From: an uncultured Moraxella sp.
GTDB taxonomy: Bacteria; Pseudomonadota; Gammaproteobacteria; Pseudomonadales; Moraxellaceae
Length of the DNA stretch: 5,939 nt
Assembly (NCBI GenBank): GCA_937889485.1
Contig: CALAPG010000123.1
Location: forward strand, 1 to 5,939
Direction: 5' to 3'
Part shown: positions 1 through 5,766 of the stretch, piece by piece
How the letters are laid out: every line of letters starts with the position of its first letter
Position numbering within the stretch: position 1 is the first letter of the stretch
Made by a program: the position numbers and the translations under genes
Notes under the pieces: generated by a model
What the model was told of the DNA's origin: nothing
The model's input: only the letters and a program-made list of their open reading frames with translations
Databases searched by the model: none

Positions 1-21
1 CGTGTAACTGGAGGTCACTAA
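1..21 (+). CDS. petB: Cytochrome b (petB), last codons only
   Basis: Reading from base 1 gives Arg-Val-Thr-Gly-Gly-His and a TAA stop at 19-21. The Arg-Val-Thr near the end resembles the C-terminal tail of proteobacterial cytochrome b, and petB normally lies directly before petC. The stop shares its last A with the petC start (TAATG), which implies translational coupling. Only six residues are visible, so the identification depends mainly on context. Confidence 0.6.
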   Translation, partial: RVTGGH

Positions 22-734
22 TGAAAGCGGTTAAAAAATTAGTTGCTGGATTGGGATTGACAGTTGCGTTGGGTCTCGGTGCAACGGCGGCTCAGGCAAA
101 CGCAGGCGGCTGTGGTACTTATAAGACAGTCGATGGTCAAGAAAAACACTTGGCGTGTGAATCTGCGCCAATTGATTTGACCAATAAAGCGTCTATCCAA
201 CGTGGTGCATCTTTATTTATGAGTTACTGTGCAGGCTGTCACTCAGCCCAATACGTGCGTTACTCAAAAATGTATAAAGATTTGGATATTCCAAAAGAGT
301 TGGTTGAAAAATATTTGATGATGACCACCGACCAAGTGGGTGACCACATCAATGCAGGCGTGGATCCTGAACTTCAAAAAGCATGGTTTGGGGCACAACC
401 ACCAGACTTATCTTTAGAAACTCGTCTGCGTGGTAATGATTGGGTCTATACTTATCTGCTCGCATTTTATGAAGACCCAAGCCGTCCTTGGGGCGCAAAT
501 AACATTGTATTACCCAATGTTGCTATGCCATTTGTTTTGCATGACATGCAGATGAACACTTCAAAAGAAGAATACCGCCGTAATATTGGTGATATTGTTA
601 ACTTCATGGCTTGGATGGCAGAACCGCAAGCGCACCAACGCAAAGTTTATGGTTTTTGGGTCTTACTATTTTTAGCTGCCCTTCTTATTCCTATTTATTT
701 ATTAAATAAAGAATTCTGGAAAGACGTTAAATAA
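21..734 (+). CDS. petC: Cytochrome c1, ubiquinol-cytochrome c reductase
   Basis: This is the membrane-anchored c-type haem subunit of the bc1 complex (complex III). It takes electrons from the Rieske protein and passes them to soluble or membrane cytochromes on the periplasmic side. The 237 residues show an N-terminal signal peptide (about 1-26, ending Ala-Gln-Ala), a haem-binding CAGCH at 70-74, the family segment PPDLSLETRLRG at 127-138, Met169 in NVAMPFVL as likely axial haem ligand, and one C-terminal membrane helix at about 210-227 followed by charged residues. The start at 21 has a good GGAGGT ribosome site (10-15) and overlaps the petB stop. An unusual feature is a pair of extra cysteines, Cys31 and Cys46, between the signal peptide and the haem domain. 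A strong terminator follows, so this is probably the last gene of petABC. Confidence 0.95.
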   Translation: MKAVKKLVAGLGLTVALGLGATAAQANAGGCGTYKTVDGQEKHLACESAPIDLTNKASIQRGASLFMSYCAGCHSAQYVRYSKMYKDLDIPKELVEKYLMMTTDQVGDHINAGVDPELQKAWFGAQPPDLSLETRLRGNDWVYTYLLAFYEDPSRPWGANNIVLPNVAMPFVLHDMQMNTSKEEYRRNIGDIVNFMAWMAEPQAHQRKVYGFWVLLFLAALLIPIYLLNKEFWKDVK

Positions 735-742
735 TAATCATG

Positions 743-775
743 ATAAAAAAGGTAGCGCAATGCTACCTTTTTTAT
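743..775 (+). terminator. Intrinsic terminator after petC
   Basis: The stem GGTAGC (751-756) pairs with GCTACC (762-767) around the five-base loop GCAAT. Six A before the stem (745-750) pair with six T after it (768-773), and two more pairs extend it. The U-run on the + strand and its A-run mirror mean it could act in both directions. It separates the petABC operon from sspA. Confidence 0.9.
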
Positions 776-828
776 GATTCAGGCAATTGGCTTTTCGACA
801 GCTTTTGCCCATAAAAACTAACAGATTA

Positions 829-857
829 TTGCCAAACGCTGTGATTTAGGCTAGTCT
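829..857 (+). promoter_or_regulatory. Possible sspA promoter
   Basis: TTGCCA at 829-834 is a good -35-like hexamer. A 17-base spacer leads to TAGTCT at 852-857, a poor -10 with three of six consensus bases. A promoter is expected here because the preceding terminator isolates sspA from petC. The weak -10 makes the exact position uncertain. Confidence 0.3.
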
Positions 858-892
858 TATTGTTTACTGCGATATAGCACACTCCTACACCT

Positions 893-1507
893 ATGTTAAA
901 CCCAATCAACAACACGCCTTTGTTATTTGCTGACGATGGCTATCTTAGCCACCAAGTGCGGCTGGTATTATTAGAAAAAAACATAGAATTTATTGAAAAA
1001 AATATTCGTGAAGATGCCAGTTTGATCGAAGATTTGCCCGATATGAATCCATACAATACCCTCCCTGTGTTTGTGCATCGTGAACTTATACTGTATCGAA
1101 ACCGTGTTATTTTTGAATATTTAGAAGATCGCTATCATCAACACAAGCTATTGCCAGAAAACCCCGCAGAAAAAGCCCAATATCGCCAATTGTGGTGGCG
1201 TATTGAACAAGATTGGGTAAAACTTGCCGATACACTGCTCACCCATAGCGATACGCTAGATATTAAAAAGGCAGCACTGGCAAGAAAACAGTTATCAGAA
1301 TCTTTAATTACGATTGCGCCTTTATTTGCGCATAAAGCGTTTTTTTTGTCCGACCAATTTGGTGTATGTGATTGTATTTTAGCAACCGTATTGTATCGGC
1401 TTAAACTAATGCAGATTGAACTACCGCTGCCGCTATGTCGACCGTTATATCATTATATGGATCGTCTGTTTGGGCGACCTGCATTCCAAAAAAGTTTGAA
1501 GTTTTAA
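893..1507 (+). CDS. sspA: Stringent starvation protein A
   Basis: SspA is a glutathione S-transferase-like protein that binds RNA polymerase and sigma70 and alters promoter use in stationary phase and stress; it is not known to be an active transferase. The 204 residues (E. coli SspA has about 212) show the family pattern: YLSHQVRLVLLEKNIEF at 17-33, MNPYNTLPVFVHREL at 51-65 (thioredoxin-like half), VIFEYLEDR at 72-80, and a helical C-terminal half with FLSDQFGVCDCILATVLYRL at 151-170. The ATG at 893 is the only usable start because an in-frame TAG lies at 875-877. No Shine-Dalgarno sequence is visible. Where E. coli SspA carries the Pro-His-Pro surface motif, this protein has His-Gln-His (82-84). 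It lies 42 bases upstream of sspB, probably as one operon. Confidence 0.93.
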   Translation: MLNPINNTPLLFADDGYLSHQVRLVLLEKNIEFIEKNIREDASLIEDLPDMNPYNTLPVFVHRELILYRNRVIFEYLEDRYHQHKLLPENPAEKAQYRQLWWRIEQDWVKLADTLLTHSDTLDIKKAALARKQLSESLITIAPLFAHKAFFLSDQFGVCDCILATVLYRLKLMQIELPLPLCRPLYHYMDRLFGRPAFQKSLKF

Positions 1508-1549
1508 CCCCTTGGCGCTTAATTTATTAATAAACTTGCGAGAATAATC

Positions 1550-1975
1550 ATGGAAAATGACCTCACGTTAACCCCCACGCGTCCCTATATGGTACGTGCC
1601 ATTTTTGAATGGTTAGAAGATAACCATTTGACCCCTCATTTGATGGTAGATGCTACCCAGCCCAATGTAAATGTGCCACAAGAGCACGTTCAAGAAGGTA
1701 GAATTGTGCTAAATATTGCCAGCCGCGCAACAGGTAATTTGGTCATTGACAATGATTACATCCATTTTCATGCAAGATTTGGTGGGGTTTCTCGCGAGCT
1801 TTGGGTGCCTATGGCAGCAGTCATGGGTATCTATGCGAGAGAAAATTCACAGGGTATGTTTTTTGATCCTAATGAATACGAACATTATGATTTATCCCTT
1901 GAGACACCTGAGCCTGCCGCGATACCTGAACGCGCCAAACGGCAAAATACAGCAGGGCTAAAAATCTTAGATTAA
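1550..1975 (+). CDS. sspB: ClpXP protease adaptor, stringent starvation protein B
   Basis: SspB binds ssrA-tagged peptides from stalled ribosomes (and some other substrates) and hands them to the ClpXP protease. Residues 8-107 are the folded substrate-binding domain, with TPTRPYMVRAIFEWLEDN at 8-25, LTPHLMVD at 27-34, IVLNIASRATGNL at 52-64, FHARFGG at 73-79 and VPMAAVMGIYAREN at 86-99, all close to E. coli SspB. A flexible acidic, Pro/Ala-containing linker spans about 108-134. The last residues (GLKILD, 136-141) match the C-terminal ClpX-binding motif of the family. The linker is short: 141 residues in total against about 165 in E. coli. The ATG at 1550 gives the normal N-terminus; the ribosome site is weak (GCGAG near 1538-1542). 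Confidence 0.95.
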   Translation: MENDLTLTPTRPYMVRAIFEWLEDNHLTPHLMVDATQPNVNVPQEHVQEGRIVLNIASRATGNLVIDNDYIHFHARFGGVSRELWVPMAAVMGIYARENSQGMFFDPNEYEHYDLSLETPEPAAIPERAKRQNTAGLKILD

Positions 1976-1994
1976 CCAAATATGCTGGTTTTTT
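1974..1994 (+). terminator. Weak terminator-like hairpin after sspB
   Basis: AACCA (1974-1978, overlapping the sspB stop) pairs with TGGTT (1986-1990) around a seven-base loop, and a T run reaches 1994. The stem has only five pairs, so termination would be partial at best and rpoZ may be partly co-transcribed with sspAB. Confidence 0.35.
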
Positions 1995-2050
1995 AGATAT
2001 TTTTTTGGTAAGATGGTCAATTACTTGTTTTGAATAGGATGGCTGAAATC

Positions 2051-2317
2051 ATGGCGCGTGTTACTGTAGAAGATTGTCTTGAAAATATTCATAACCGTTT
2101 TGATTTGATCCTTGTTGCGAGCAAGCGTGCCCGTCAAATCGCTCGCGGTGTATCAGAGCCAATGGTTGAGCGCGAAAATGATAAACCTACCGTACTTGCG
2201 CTACGTGAAATTGCGCAAGGTTTGGTGACGAGAGATATTTTGACCCAACCAGAACGTGAATTACCTAGTAAATTTCACCATGTCGATCTTAATATTTCAA
2301 GTGGTCATGGCTTCTAA
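2051..2317 (+). CDS. rpoZ: RNA polymerase omega subunit
   Basis: Omega helps assemble and stabilise RNA polymerase by binding beta-prime, and in E. coli forms part of one ppGpp site. The 88 residues start [11 protein letters not shown] and contain [17 protein letters not shown] (11-27) and [18 protein letters not shown] (38-55), the conserved core of the family; the E. coli protein has 91 residues. I chose the ATG at 2051 because it gives the standard MARVTVED start, with AGGA at 2036-2039 as a plausible though slightly distant ribosome site. Two in-frame starts lie upstream (TTG at 2030, ATG at 2039) and would add 7 or 4 residues not usual for the family. The C-terminal tail after about residue 66 differs from E. 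coli, as is common. A terminator follows 100 bases downstream. Confidence 0.95.
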   Translation: MARVTVEDCLENIHNRFDLILVASKRARQIARGVSEPMVERENDKPTVLALREIAQGLVTRDILTQPERELPSKFHHVDLNISSGHGF

Positions 2318-2333
2318 CAATATGAGCTGAAAC

Positions 2334-2371
2334 ATCATGACTTTATTTGGCGCATTTTGCCATGCCATGAT
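2334..2371. repeat. Nested inverted repeat after rpoZ
   Basis: ATCATG (2334-2339) is complementary to CATGAT (2366-2371). Inside them TGGC (2348-2351) pairs with GCCA (2359-2362) around GCATTTT. No T run follows, so it is not a typical terminator. It may be a processing or stabilising structure in the 3' part of the rpoZ transcript, or chance in AT-rich DNA. Confidence 0.3.
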
Positions 2372-2416
2372 ATTTTACTGATTAACTTGCTATTTCGTCA
2401 TTTAGATGTATTTGTC

Positions 2417-2443
2417 AAAGTCACCTTTTTTGGGTGGCTTTTT
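2417..2443 (+). terminator. Intrinsic terminator of rpoZ
   Basis: AAAGTCACC (2417-2425) pairs with GGTGGCTTT (2433-2441) with one G-T wobble around a seven-base T-rich loop. The transcript ends in a U run from the 3' arm into 2443. It is the first good terminator after rpoZ. In the opposite direction the same stem could also stop transcripts coming from the insertion sequence. Confidence 0.75.
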
Positions 2444-2448
2444 CATTG

Positions 2449-2467
2449 GTGAATTTTATAATTCAAC
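2449..2467. repeat. Small palindrome left of the insertion sequence
   Basis: TGAATT (2450-2455) and AATTCA (2460-2465) form a perfect six-pair stem with the loop TTAT. A palindrome of the same size and similar sequence (TGAGTT, loop GATG, AACTCA) stands at 3687-3702 on the other side of the insertion sequence. Both are preceded by G and followed by AC. The meaning is unknown. Confidence 0.35.
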
Positions 2468-2513
2468 TTGACAACTCGCTAAAAATAGGATTTAGTAAGG
2501 ATATCTTTAGTTG

Positions 2514-2544
2514 GGTGTAACCAATTAAATTGTGGGGTTGCACC
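2514..2544. repeat. Inverted repeat between rpoZ and the transposase
   Basis: GGTGTAACC (2514-2522) pairs with GGTTGCACC (2536-2544), nine pairs including one wobble. The loop region also begins a shorter palindrome, CAATT-A-AATTG (2522-2532). No T run follows in either direction, so it is not a standard terminator. No open frame of note lies in 2444-2580. Confidence 0.45.
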
Positions 2545-2580
2545 TTGGCGATTTTATTGGGTTTAAGTACCTTAACAAAA

Positions 2581-3602
2581 TTAAATACCTACACTCGTAA
2601 ATGAAGAAAAACTTAACGAAAGCGACTTACCGATATTAGCAAAAACACGATTAACTGCATAAGACAACGTATCAAATGACAAATAATCAGCAGGTCTTAA
2701 CCACCCTTGCTTTACCTCTTTCCATAACCGCTCAATAATATTGAGATGAGGGCTATAAGGGGGTAAATAAAAGATGAATAAGCCTCGCTCTTGCCAAATC
2801 GGTAGTCTGTCTTGAATGATTTTAGCATGATGGATACTGGCATTGTCCATCACAATCACGGTAAATTTCGTTAAATTGTGAGAAAAGTTATCAAGGTAGT
2901 TTAGAACAAAGCTAGCATTAATGTTCTCTTCGGTTATGCTATAGTGAAATCGCATATCTCTTGATAGCAAGCCAAAACAGTTAAGCTTTTTACCTTTTTG
3001 CACAGGAATGAAAACATTTTCATCCTTGTGTTGCCAACCGTATGGCACATAGCCCGTTTCGCTGATGTGTGTTTCGTCAGCATAGTAAAGGTCTATTTGG
3101 TTGGTTTGGCTTAACTGTTCATATACGGCTAGTTGTTCTTTTCTGACTTGGTATAGCTCTGGGTGACATTGACCTTTTATCCTTAGACGGATGCGTTTGT
3201 AGGTGTAGCCAATGTTTTTAAAAAACGCTTTAAGGTCATTTGGCTAAATGGCTTGCCAATTTGTTGTTGCAAGTCGTCCATGACAAGCGATAGGCGTTGA
3301 CGTTCTTCAGTAATACAGTCCTTAATGATTTGTTCATGTTGTTCGTCTAGGATTTTGGGTCTGCCTTGTCCTGCTTTGGTTTGTAGCCCTTGAATGCCAC
3401 AAGTTTCATAACGGTTTAGCCAGTTATACACGCTTTGAATGTTGGTGTTAACGATTTCGGCGATGTCTTTGGCTGTTCTGTCTTCACTTTTAAGTAGGAC
3501 AATGTGACAACGTTTTCGATAACTGGCTGTTCTGCCATTTTGATAGCCATCTTCTAAAGCGAGTCGTTGGCTATCGGTTAGTTTAATTTTTCTAATTATC
3601 AT
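2581..3602 (-). CDS. IS630 transposase made by -1 frameshifting
   Basis: This DDE-type enzyme cuts and rejoins the element's ends at TA targets. Frame one starts at the ATG at 3602 and alone encodes 139 residues, with a helix-turn-helix region: TAKDIAEIVNTNIQSVYNWLNRY at 43-65 and GRPKILDEQ at 80-88. At K129 a T_TTA_AAA heptamer (3222-3216) allows a -1 slip into the second frame, which runs open to the TAA at 2583-2581. The fused product has 340 residues, the usual family length. It contains the catalytic residues Asp176 (YYADETH), Asp253 (VIVMDNASIHH) and Glu291 (PPYSPHLNIIERLW). Without the slip, frame one ends shortly after in an unrelated tail (TLATPTNASV). Both parts look undamaged, so frameshifting is likelier than decay; a one-base sequencing error in the T6A5 run is the alternative. 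No clear ribosome site precedes the start. Confidence 0.85.
3216..3222 (-). promoter_or_regulatory. -1 frameshift slippery heptamer
   Basis: On the - strand the codons read TTT TTA AAA ACA. The final T of TTT with TTA AAA makes the canonical X_XXY_YYZ heptamer T_TTA_AAA in the correct phase. A one-base slip continues as AAC ATT GGC TAC and joins the two halves of the transposase without losing conserved residues. The run of six T and five A could equally give the shift by RNA polymerase slippage. I saw no strong stimulatory hairpin just downstream, only short ones (ATCC with GGAT). Confidence 0.75.
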
Positions 3603-3636
3603 GCTGGCTTTTTCATAGGTTGTTTGTAAGGCTGCT

Positions 3637-3649
3637 ATTATAATATAAT
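3637..3649 (-). promoter_or_regulatory. AT-rich -10-like sequence before the transposase
   Basis: On the - strand TATAAT (3642 to 3637) lies about 35 bases before the transposase start, at the proposed edge of the element. No recognisable -35 hexamer was found at 16-18 bases upstream. It may drive the transposase, or simply reflect local AT-richness. The + strand also reads TATAAT at 3639-3644 and 3644-3649. Confidence 0.25.
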
Positions 3650-3668
3650 TTCGTTCGATTACTTATAA

Positions 3669-3702
3669 ATAAAATTTTATGGGTCGTGAGTTGATGAACT
3701 CA
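3669..3702. repeat. Two palindromes between IS and hydrolase gene
   Basis: ATAAAATTTTAT (3669-3680) is a perfect palindrome. TGAGTT (3687-3692) and AACTCA (3697-3702) form a six-pair stem with loop GATG. They lie 17 bases or more past the hydrolase stop. On the - strand the second hairpin is not followed directly by a T run, so the operon has no clear intrinsic terminator here. The rest of 3603-3718 shows no gene. Confidence 0.4.
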
Positions 3703-3718
3703 ACCGCCGTTTGCTATA

Positions 3719-4921
3719 TCAAATCGTATTTTTTGCCAATTTTGCTGATAAAGCATCTTCGCCAAGCCAGCTTTCAAATGGGTGCTCACTGTTTGGGAAG
3801 GCGGTGGTAAAATGCGACTCAATATAGGCTTTATCACACGCATCAATGGTACGACTCCAATTAGGGTTTTTATCTTTATCAATCAATAACGCACGCACCC
3901 CTTCCCGAAAATCGAGATTGTTGGCACAGTGTAAGGATACGTTCATCTCCATATACAGCACTTGCTCAAGCGACAATTTTTTGGCACGCTCATAGGCTTC
4001 ATACGTGAGCACCGCAGACACAGGGCAACCATGTTGGTAGGTATCCACCGCCCTGCTAAGCCATTTATCAGTGCTGGCAAAGTCAGCTTTCAAGGCTTGG
4101 TCAATGGCATACATTGAGCCTTGATTGACGAGCTTTTGAATACTGGCAAAATGCGTCAATACGTTACTTTCAGCAAGATGATCGGTGTGATGAACCCTGG
4201 ATAAGGCTTGGCTTGCCACATCGTGCAAGCTGATTTCTTGCTTGCCATCAAGGCTTGATTGCCAATCGGCTTGGCTTAGGGCATCCACCACTTTTTGGTA
4301 TTCATCGCTTGCCACGGCGTATTCGGCTAGGCTAGTAAATAGTGCGTCTTTGGCATTACAGTTCGCCCCCGTGAGTCCCAAAAATAGCCCAACTTTGGCA
4401 GGCATGCGAGCCAAGAACCATGAGCCTGTGGCATCAGGGTATAAGCCGATGGTAATCTCTGGCATGGCAAAACGCGTGGTTTCGGTCACCACACGGTGGC
4501 TACACATCGCCATCAAGCCCATGCCGCCGCCCATCACGATACCATTGCCCCACAAGACGATGGGTTTTTGGTAAAAGTGCATTTGGCGGTATAGGCTGTA
4601 TTCGTTTTCAAAAAATTCAACCGCATACGAATTGGGCTGTTGTAAAGGCGCTTGGGGTGGATTTGCCACCATACTCTCGTAGAGTTTGCGGATATTACCG
4701 CCAGCACAAAACGCCTTGTCACCACTGCCTTTGAGTATCACGGCAACTACTTTGTCATCGTTTGACCACTCGGTAAGCTTGTTTGCCATGAGTTTGCACA
4801 TATCCACGCTTAGGGCGTTTAGGGCTTTGGGGTCGTTCAATGTCATTGTGCCAATCACATGACCGCAGTGGGTGGCGATGGTGTCAAATAATACAGGTTT
4901 GTCTTGACTGATGTCTGTCAT
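3719..4921 (-). CDS. 3-hydroxyisobutyryl-CoA hydrolase
   Basis: This is a crotonase-fold thioesterase that releases 3-hydroxyisobutyrate from its CoA ester in valine breakdown, in the cytoplasm. The 400 residues are longer than a plain enoyl-CoA hydratase (about 260) and match the hydrolase subfamily. Visible features are the oxyanion-hole segments FCAGGNIRKLY (71-81) and GIVMGGGMGLMA (127-138), the catalytic pair Glu155 and Asp163 in MPEITIGLYPDATG (153-166), and the subfamily hallmark LDFREGVRALLIDKDKNPNW (336-355). The start has AGGGA (4931-4927) five bases upstream. It lies 11 bases after the GIY-YIG gene and downstream of an enoyl-CoA hydratase, consistent with a valine-catabolism operon. 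Sampled lines are 47-53% GC, well above the neighbouring nuclease gene. Activity on another short-chain hydroxyacyl-CoA cannot be excluded. Confidence 0.88.
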   Translation of the reverse strand: MTDISQDKPVLFDTIATHCGHVIGTMTLNDPKALNALSVDMCKLMANKLTEWSNDDKVVAVILKGSGDKAFCAGGNIRKLYESMVANPPQAPLQQPNSYAVEFFENEYSLYRQMHFYQKPIVLWGNGIVMGGGMGLMAMCSHRVVTETTRFAMPEITIGLYPDATGSWFLARMPAKVGLFLGLTGANCNAKDALFTSLAEYAVASDEYQKVVDALSQADWQSSLDGKQEISLHDVASQALSRVHHTDHLAESNVLTHFASIQKLVNQGSMYAIDQALKADFASTDKWLSRAVDTYQHGCPVSAVLTYEAYERAKKLSLEQVLYMEMNVSLHCANNLDFREGVRALLIDKDKNPNWSRTIDACDKAYIESHFTTAFPNSEHPFESWLGEDALSAKLAKNTI

Positions 4922-4932
4922 AATATTCCCTA

Positions 4933-5760
4933 TTAATTATCGTTGTATCCAAATTGTCGAGTAAGTAACACATTCTTCCAGTGGCTTTCTCTGACTAAAA
5001 TTTCATTTTCACTGCTATGAGTATCTGCTATTTCTAAAATCGAAAAGTAAAAATTCTCAAAATGCACGTCACCAAATTGCTTTTTTAATTCAATTAATTG
5101 GCGATTATTACCATGTAAATTGGTTGCGTATTCAGCCCAACGCTGCCAAATACCCCCTTCACCTGTTGCACTACCTACATAGAGTTTGCCACTGCTTTTA
5201 TCAGCAATTAAATAAACCCCTGCGACTGATGATAATGCTGACTGCCAATCGGACAAAGATTTTTTAACTATAGTTTTTAACTGAGAAAAACTAATATGCA
5301 CCGACTTAAAACTTGGAAATTTTGCAAAGTCTAATGCTTGTGCTAAAACTTCGGCTACATTTAATTTTTCAACCCAATTTTCTGTAAGTAAATAGGATTG
5401 GCGGACGAATTTATTATCAACATTTTTTTTATCAAAACTAATAATTAATCTACCGTCTAGCTCTTTGGTTTCTTGTATTTCAACTAGCGGATAATAAATG
5501 CAATCTTCTCTTTGCGTAGGTATGTCAGATAAATGTACGCCTGCAAACAACCATAAATTTGGCGTTGGCATTGCGATAAAACTAACCACATACTTTCGGT
5601 CAAAATTACGTTTAAGCTGTTGGCGTTGCCATTCTTGAAAATCCCCTTGATAATAAACATCAAGCGGATTTTCTTTCCCATTAGTTATTGCGAAATGCAG
5701 TTTACTATTTTTAGGCGTCAAATCAGGGAGCAATATTTGCAATAAGTGAAACGCATTCAT
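4933..5760 (-). CDS. GIY-YIG nuclease-domain protein
   Basis: The 275 residues have two parts. The C-terminal part (about 168-275) is a GIY-YIG nuclease domain: GVY at 181-183 and YVG at 194-196 form the two-strand motif, Arg207 (IWQRW) and His215 (NLHGNNRQL) lie where the family has conserved basic residues, and Glu258 (RESHWKN) is the expected metal-binding acid. The catalytic set looks complete. The N-terminal part (1 to about 165) is not a fold I recognise; it contains NPLDVYYQGDFQEWQ (31-45) and KYVVSFIAMP (56-65). There are no signal or membrane segments, so it is probably cytoplasmic. The substrate is unknown; restriction or other DNA processing is possible. A GGAA ribosome-site candidate lies inside the end of the upstream hydratase gene, 10 bases before the ATG, implying coupling. 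Sampled lines are 27-33% GC, suggesting recent acquisition. Confidence 0.85.
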   Translation of the reverse strand: MNAFHLLQILLPDLTPKNSKLHFAITNGKENPLDVYYQGDFQEWQRQQLKRNFDRKYVVSFIAMPTPNLWLFAGVHLSDIPTQREDCIYYPLVEIQETKELDGRLIISFDKKNVDNKFVRQSYLLTENWVEKLNVAEVLAQALDFAKFPSFKSVHISFSQLKTIVKKSLSDWQSALSSVAGVYLIADKSSGKLYVGSATGEGGIWQRWAEYATNLHGNNRQLIELKKQFGDVHFENFYFSILEIADTHSSENEILVRESHWKNVLLTRQFGYNDN

Positions 5761-5766
5761 TCAATA

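Larger units (their letters stand above)
2566..3635 (-). mobile_element. IS630-family insertion sequence
   Basis: The element carries an IS630-type transposase in two frames on the - strand. Its ends are tentative. CCTTAACAAA at 2570-2579 and the complement of 3623-3631 (CCTTACAAA) form an imperfect inverted pair, each four bases inside a TA dinucleotide (2564-2565 and 3636-3637). IS630 elements insert at TA and duplicate it, and the implied length of about 1070 bases is typical, but nine to ten matching bases are weak support. The whole region is AT-rich (about 37% GC in one sampled 60-base line) and lies between two convergent operons, a site where insertion damages nothing obvious. Confidence 0.8.

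Noticed and set aside
1716..1961. Open frame of 81 codons inside sspB, + strand
   Set aside because: It lies wholly within the well-conserved sspB gene in another frame and resembles no protein family.
2030..2050. Longer rpoZ from TTG 2030 or ATG 2039
   Set aside because: The family starts MARVTVED, encoded from 2051; ATG 2039 has AGG directly against it with no spacer.
2581..3048. A separate gene for the second half of the transposase, starting at GTG 3048
   Set aside because: The first catalytic Asp (Asp176) lies before this codon in the same open frame, which continues up to the slippery site, so GTG 3048 is an internal Val codon and not a start.
2472..3693. CAACTC (2472-2477) and its complement at 3688-3693 as insertion sequence ends
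   Set aside because: Only six bases match exactly, the extended match is about 15 of 22 in AT-rich DNA, and no TA lies at the outer edges.
3700..3882. Short - strand frame at the end of the hydrolase gene, and similar ones at 4534-4725 and 5484-5681
   Set aside because: They are alternative frames of the hydrolase and nuclease genes and show no recognisable motif.
4242..4574. Open frame of 110 codons antisense to the hydrolase gene
   Set aside because: It overlaps the conserved crotonase core on the other strand and has no ribosome site or family resemblance.
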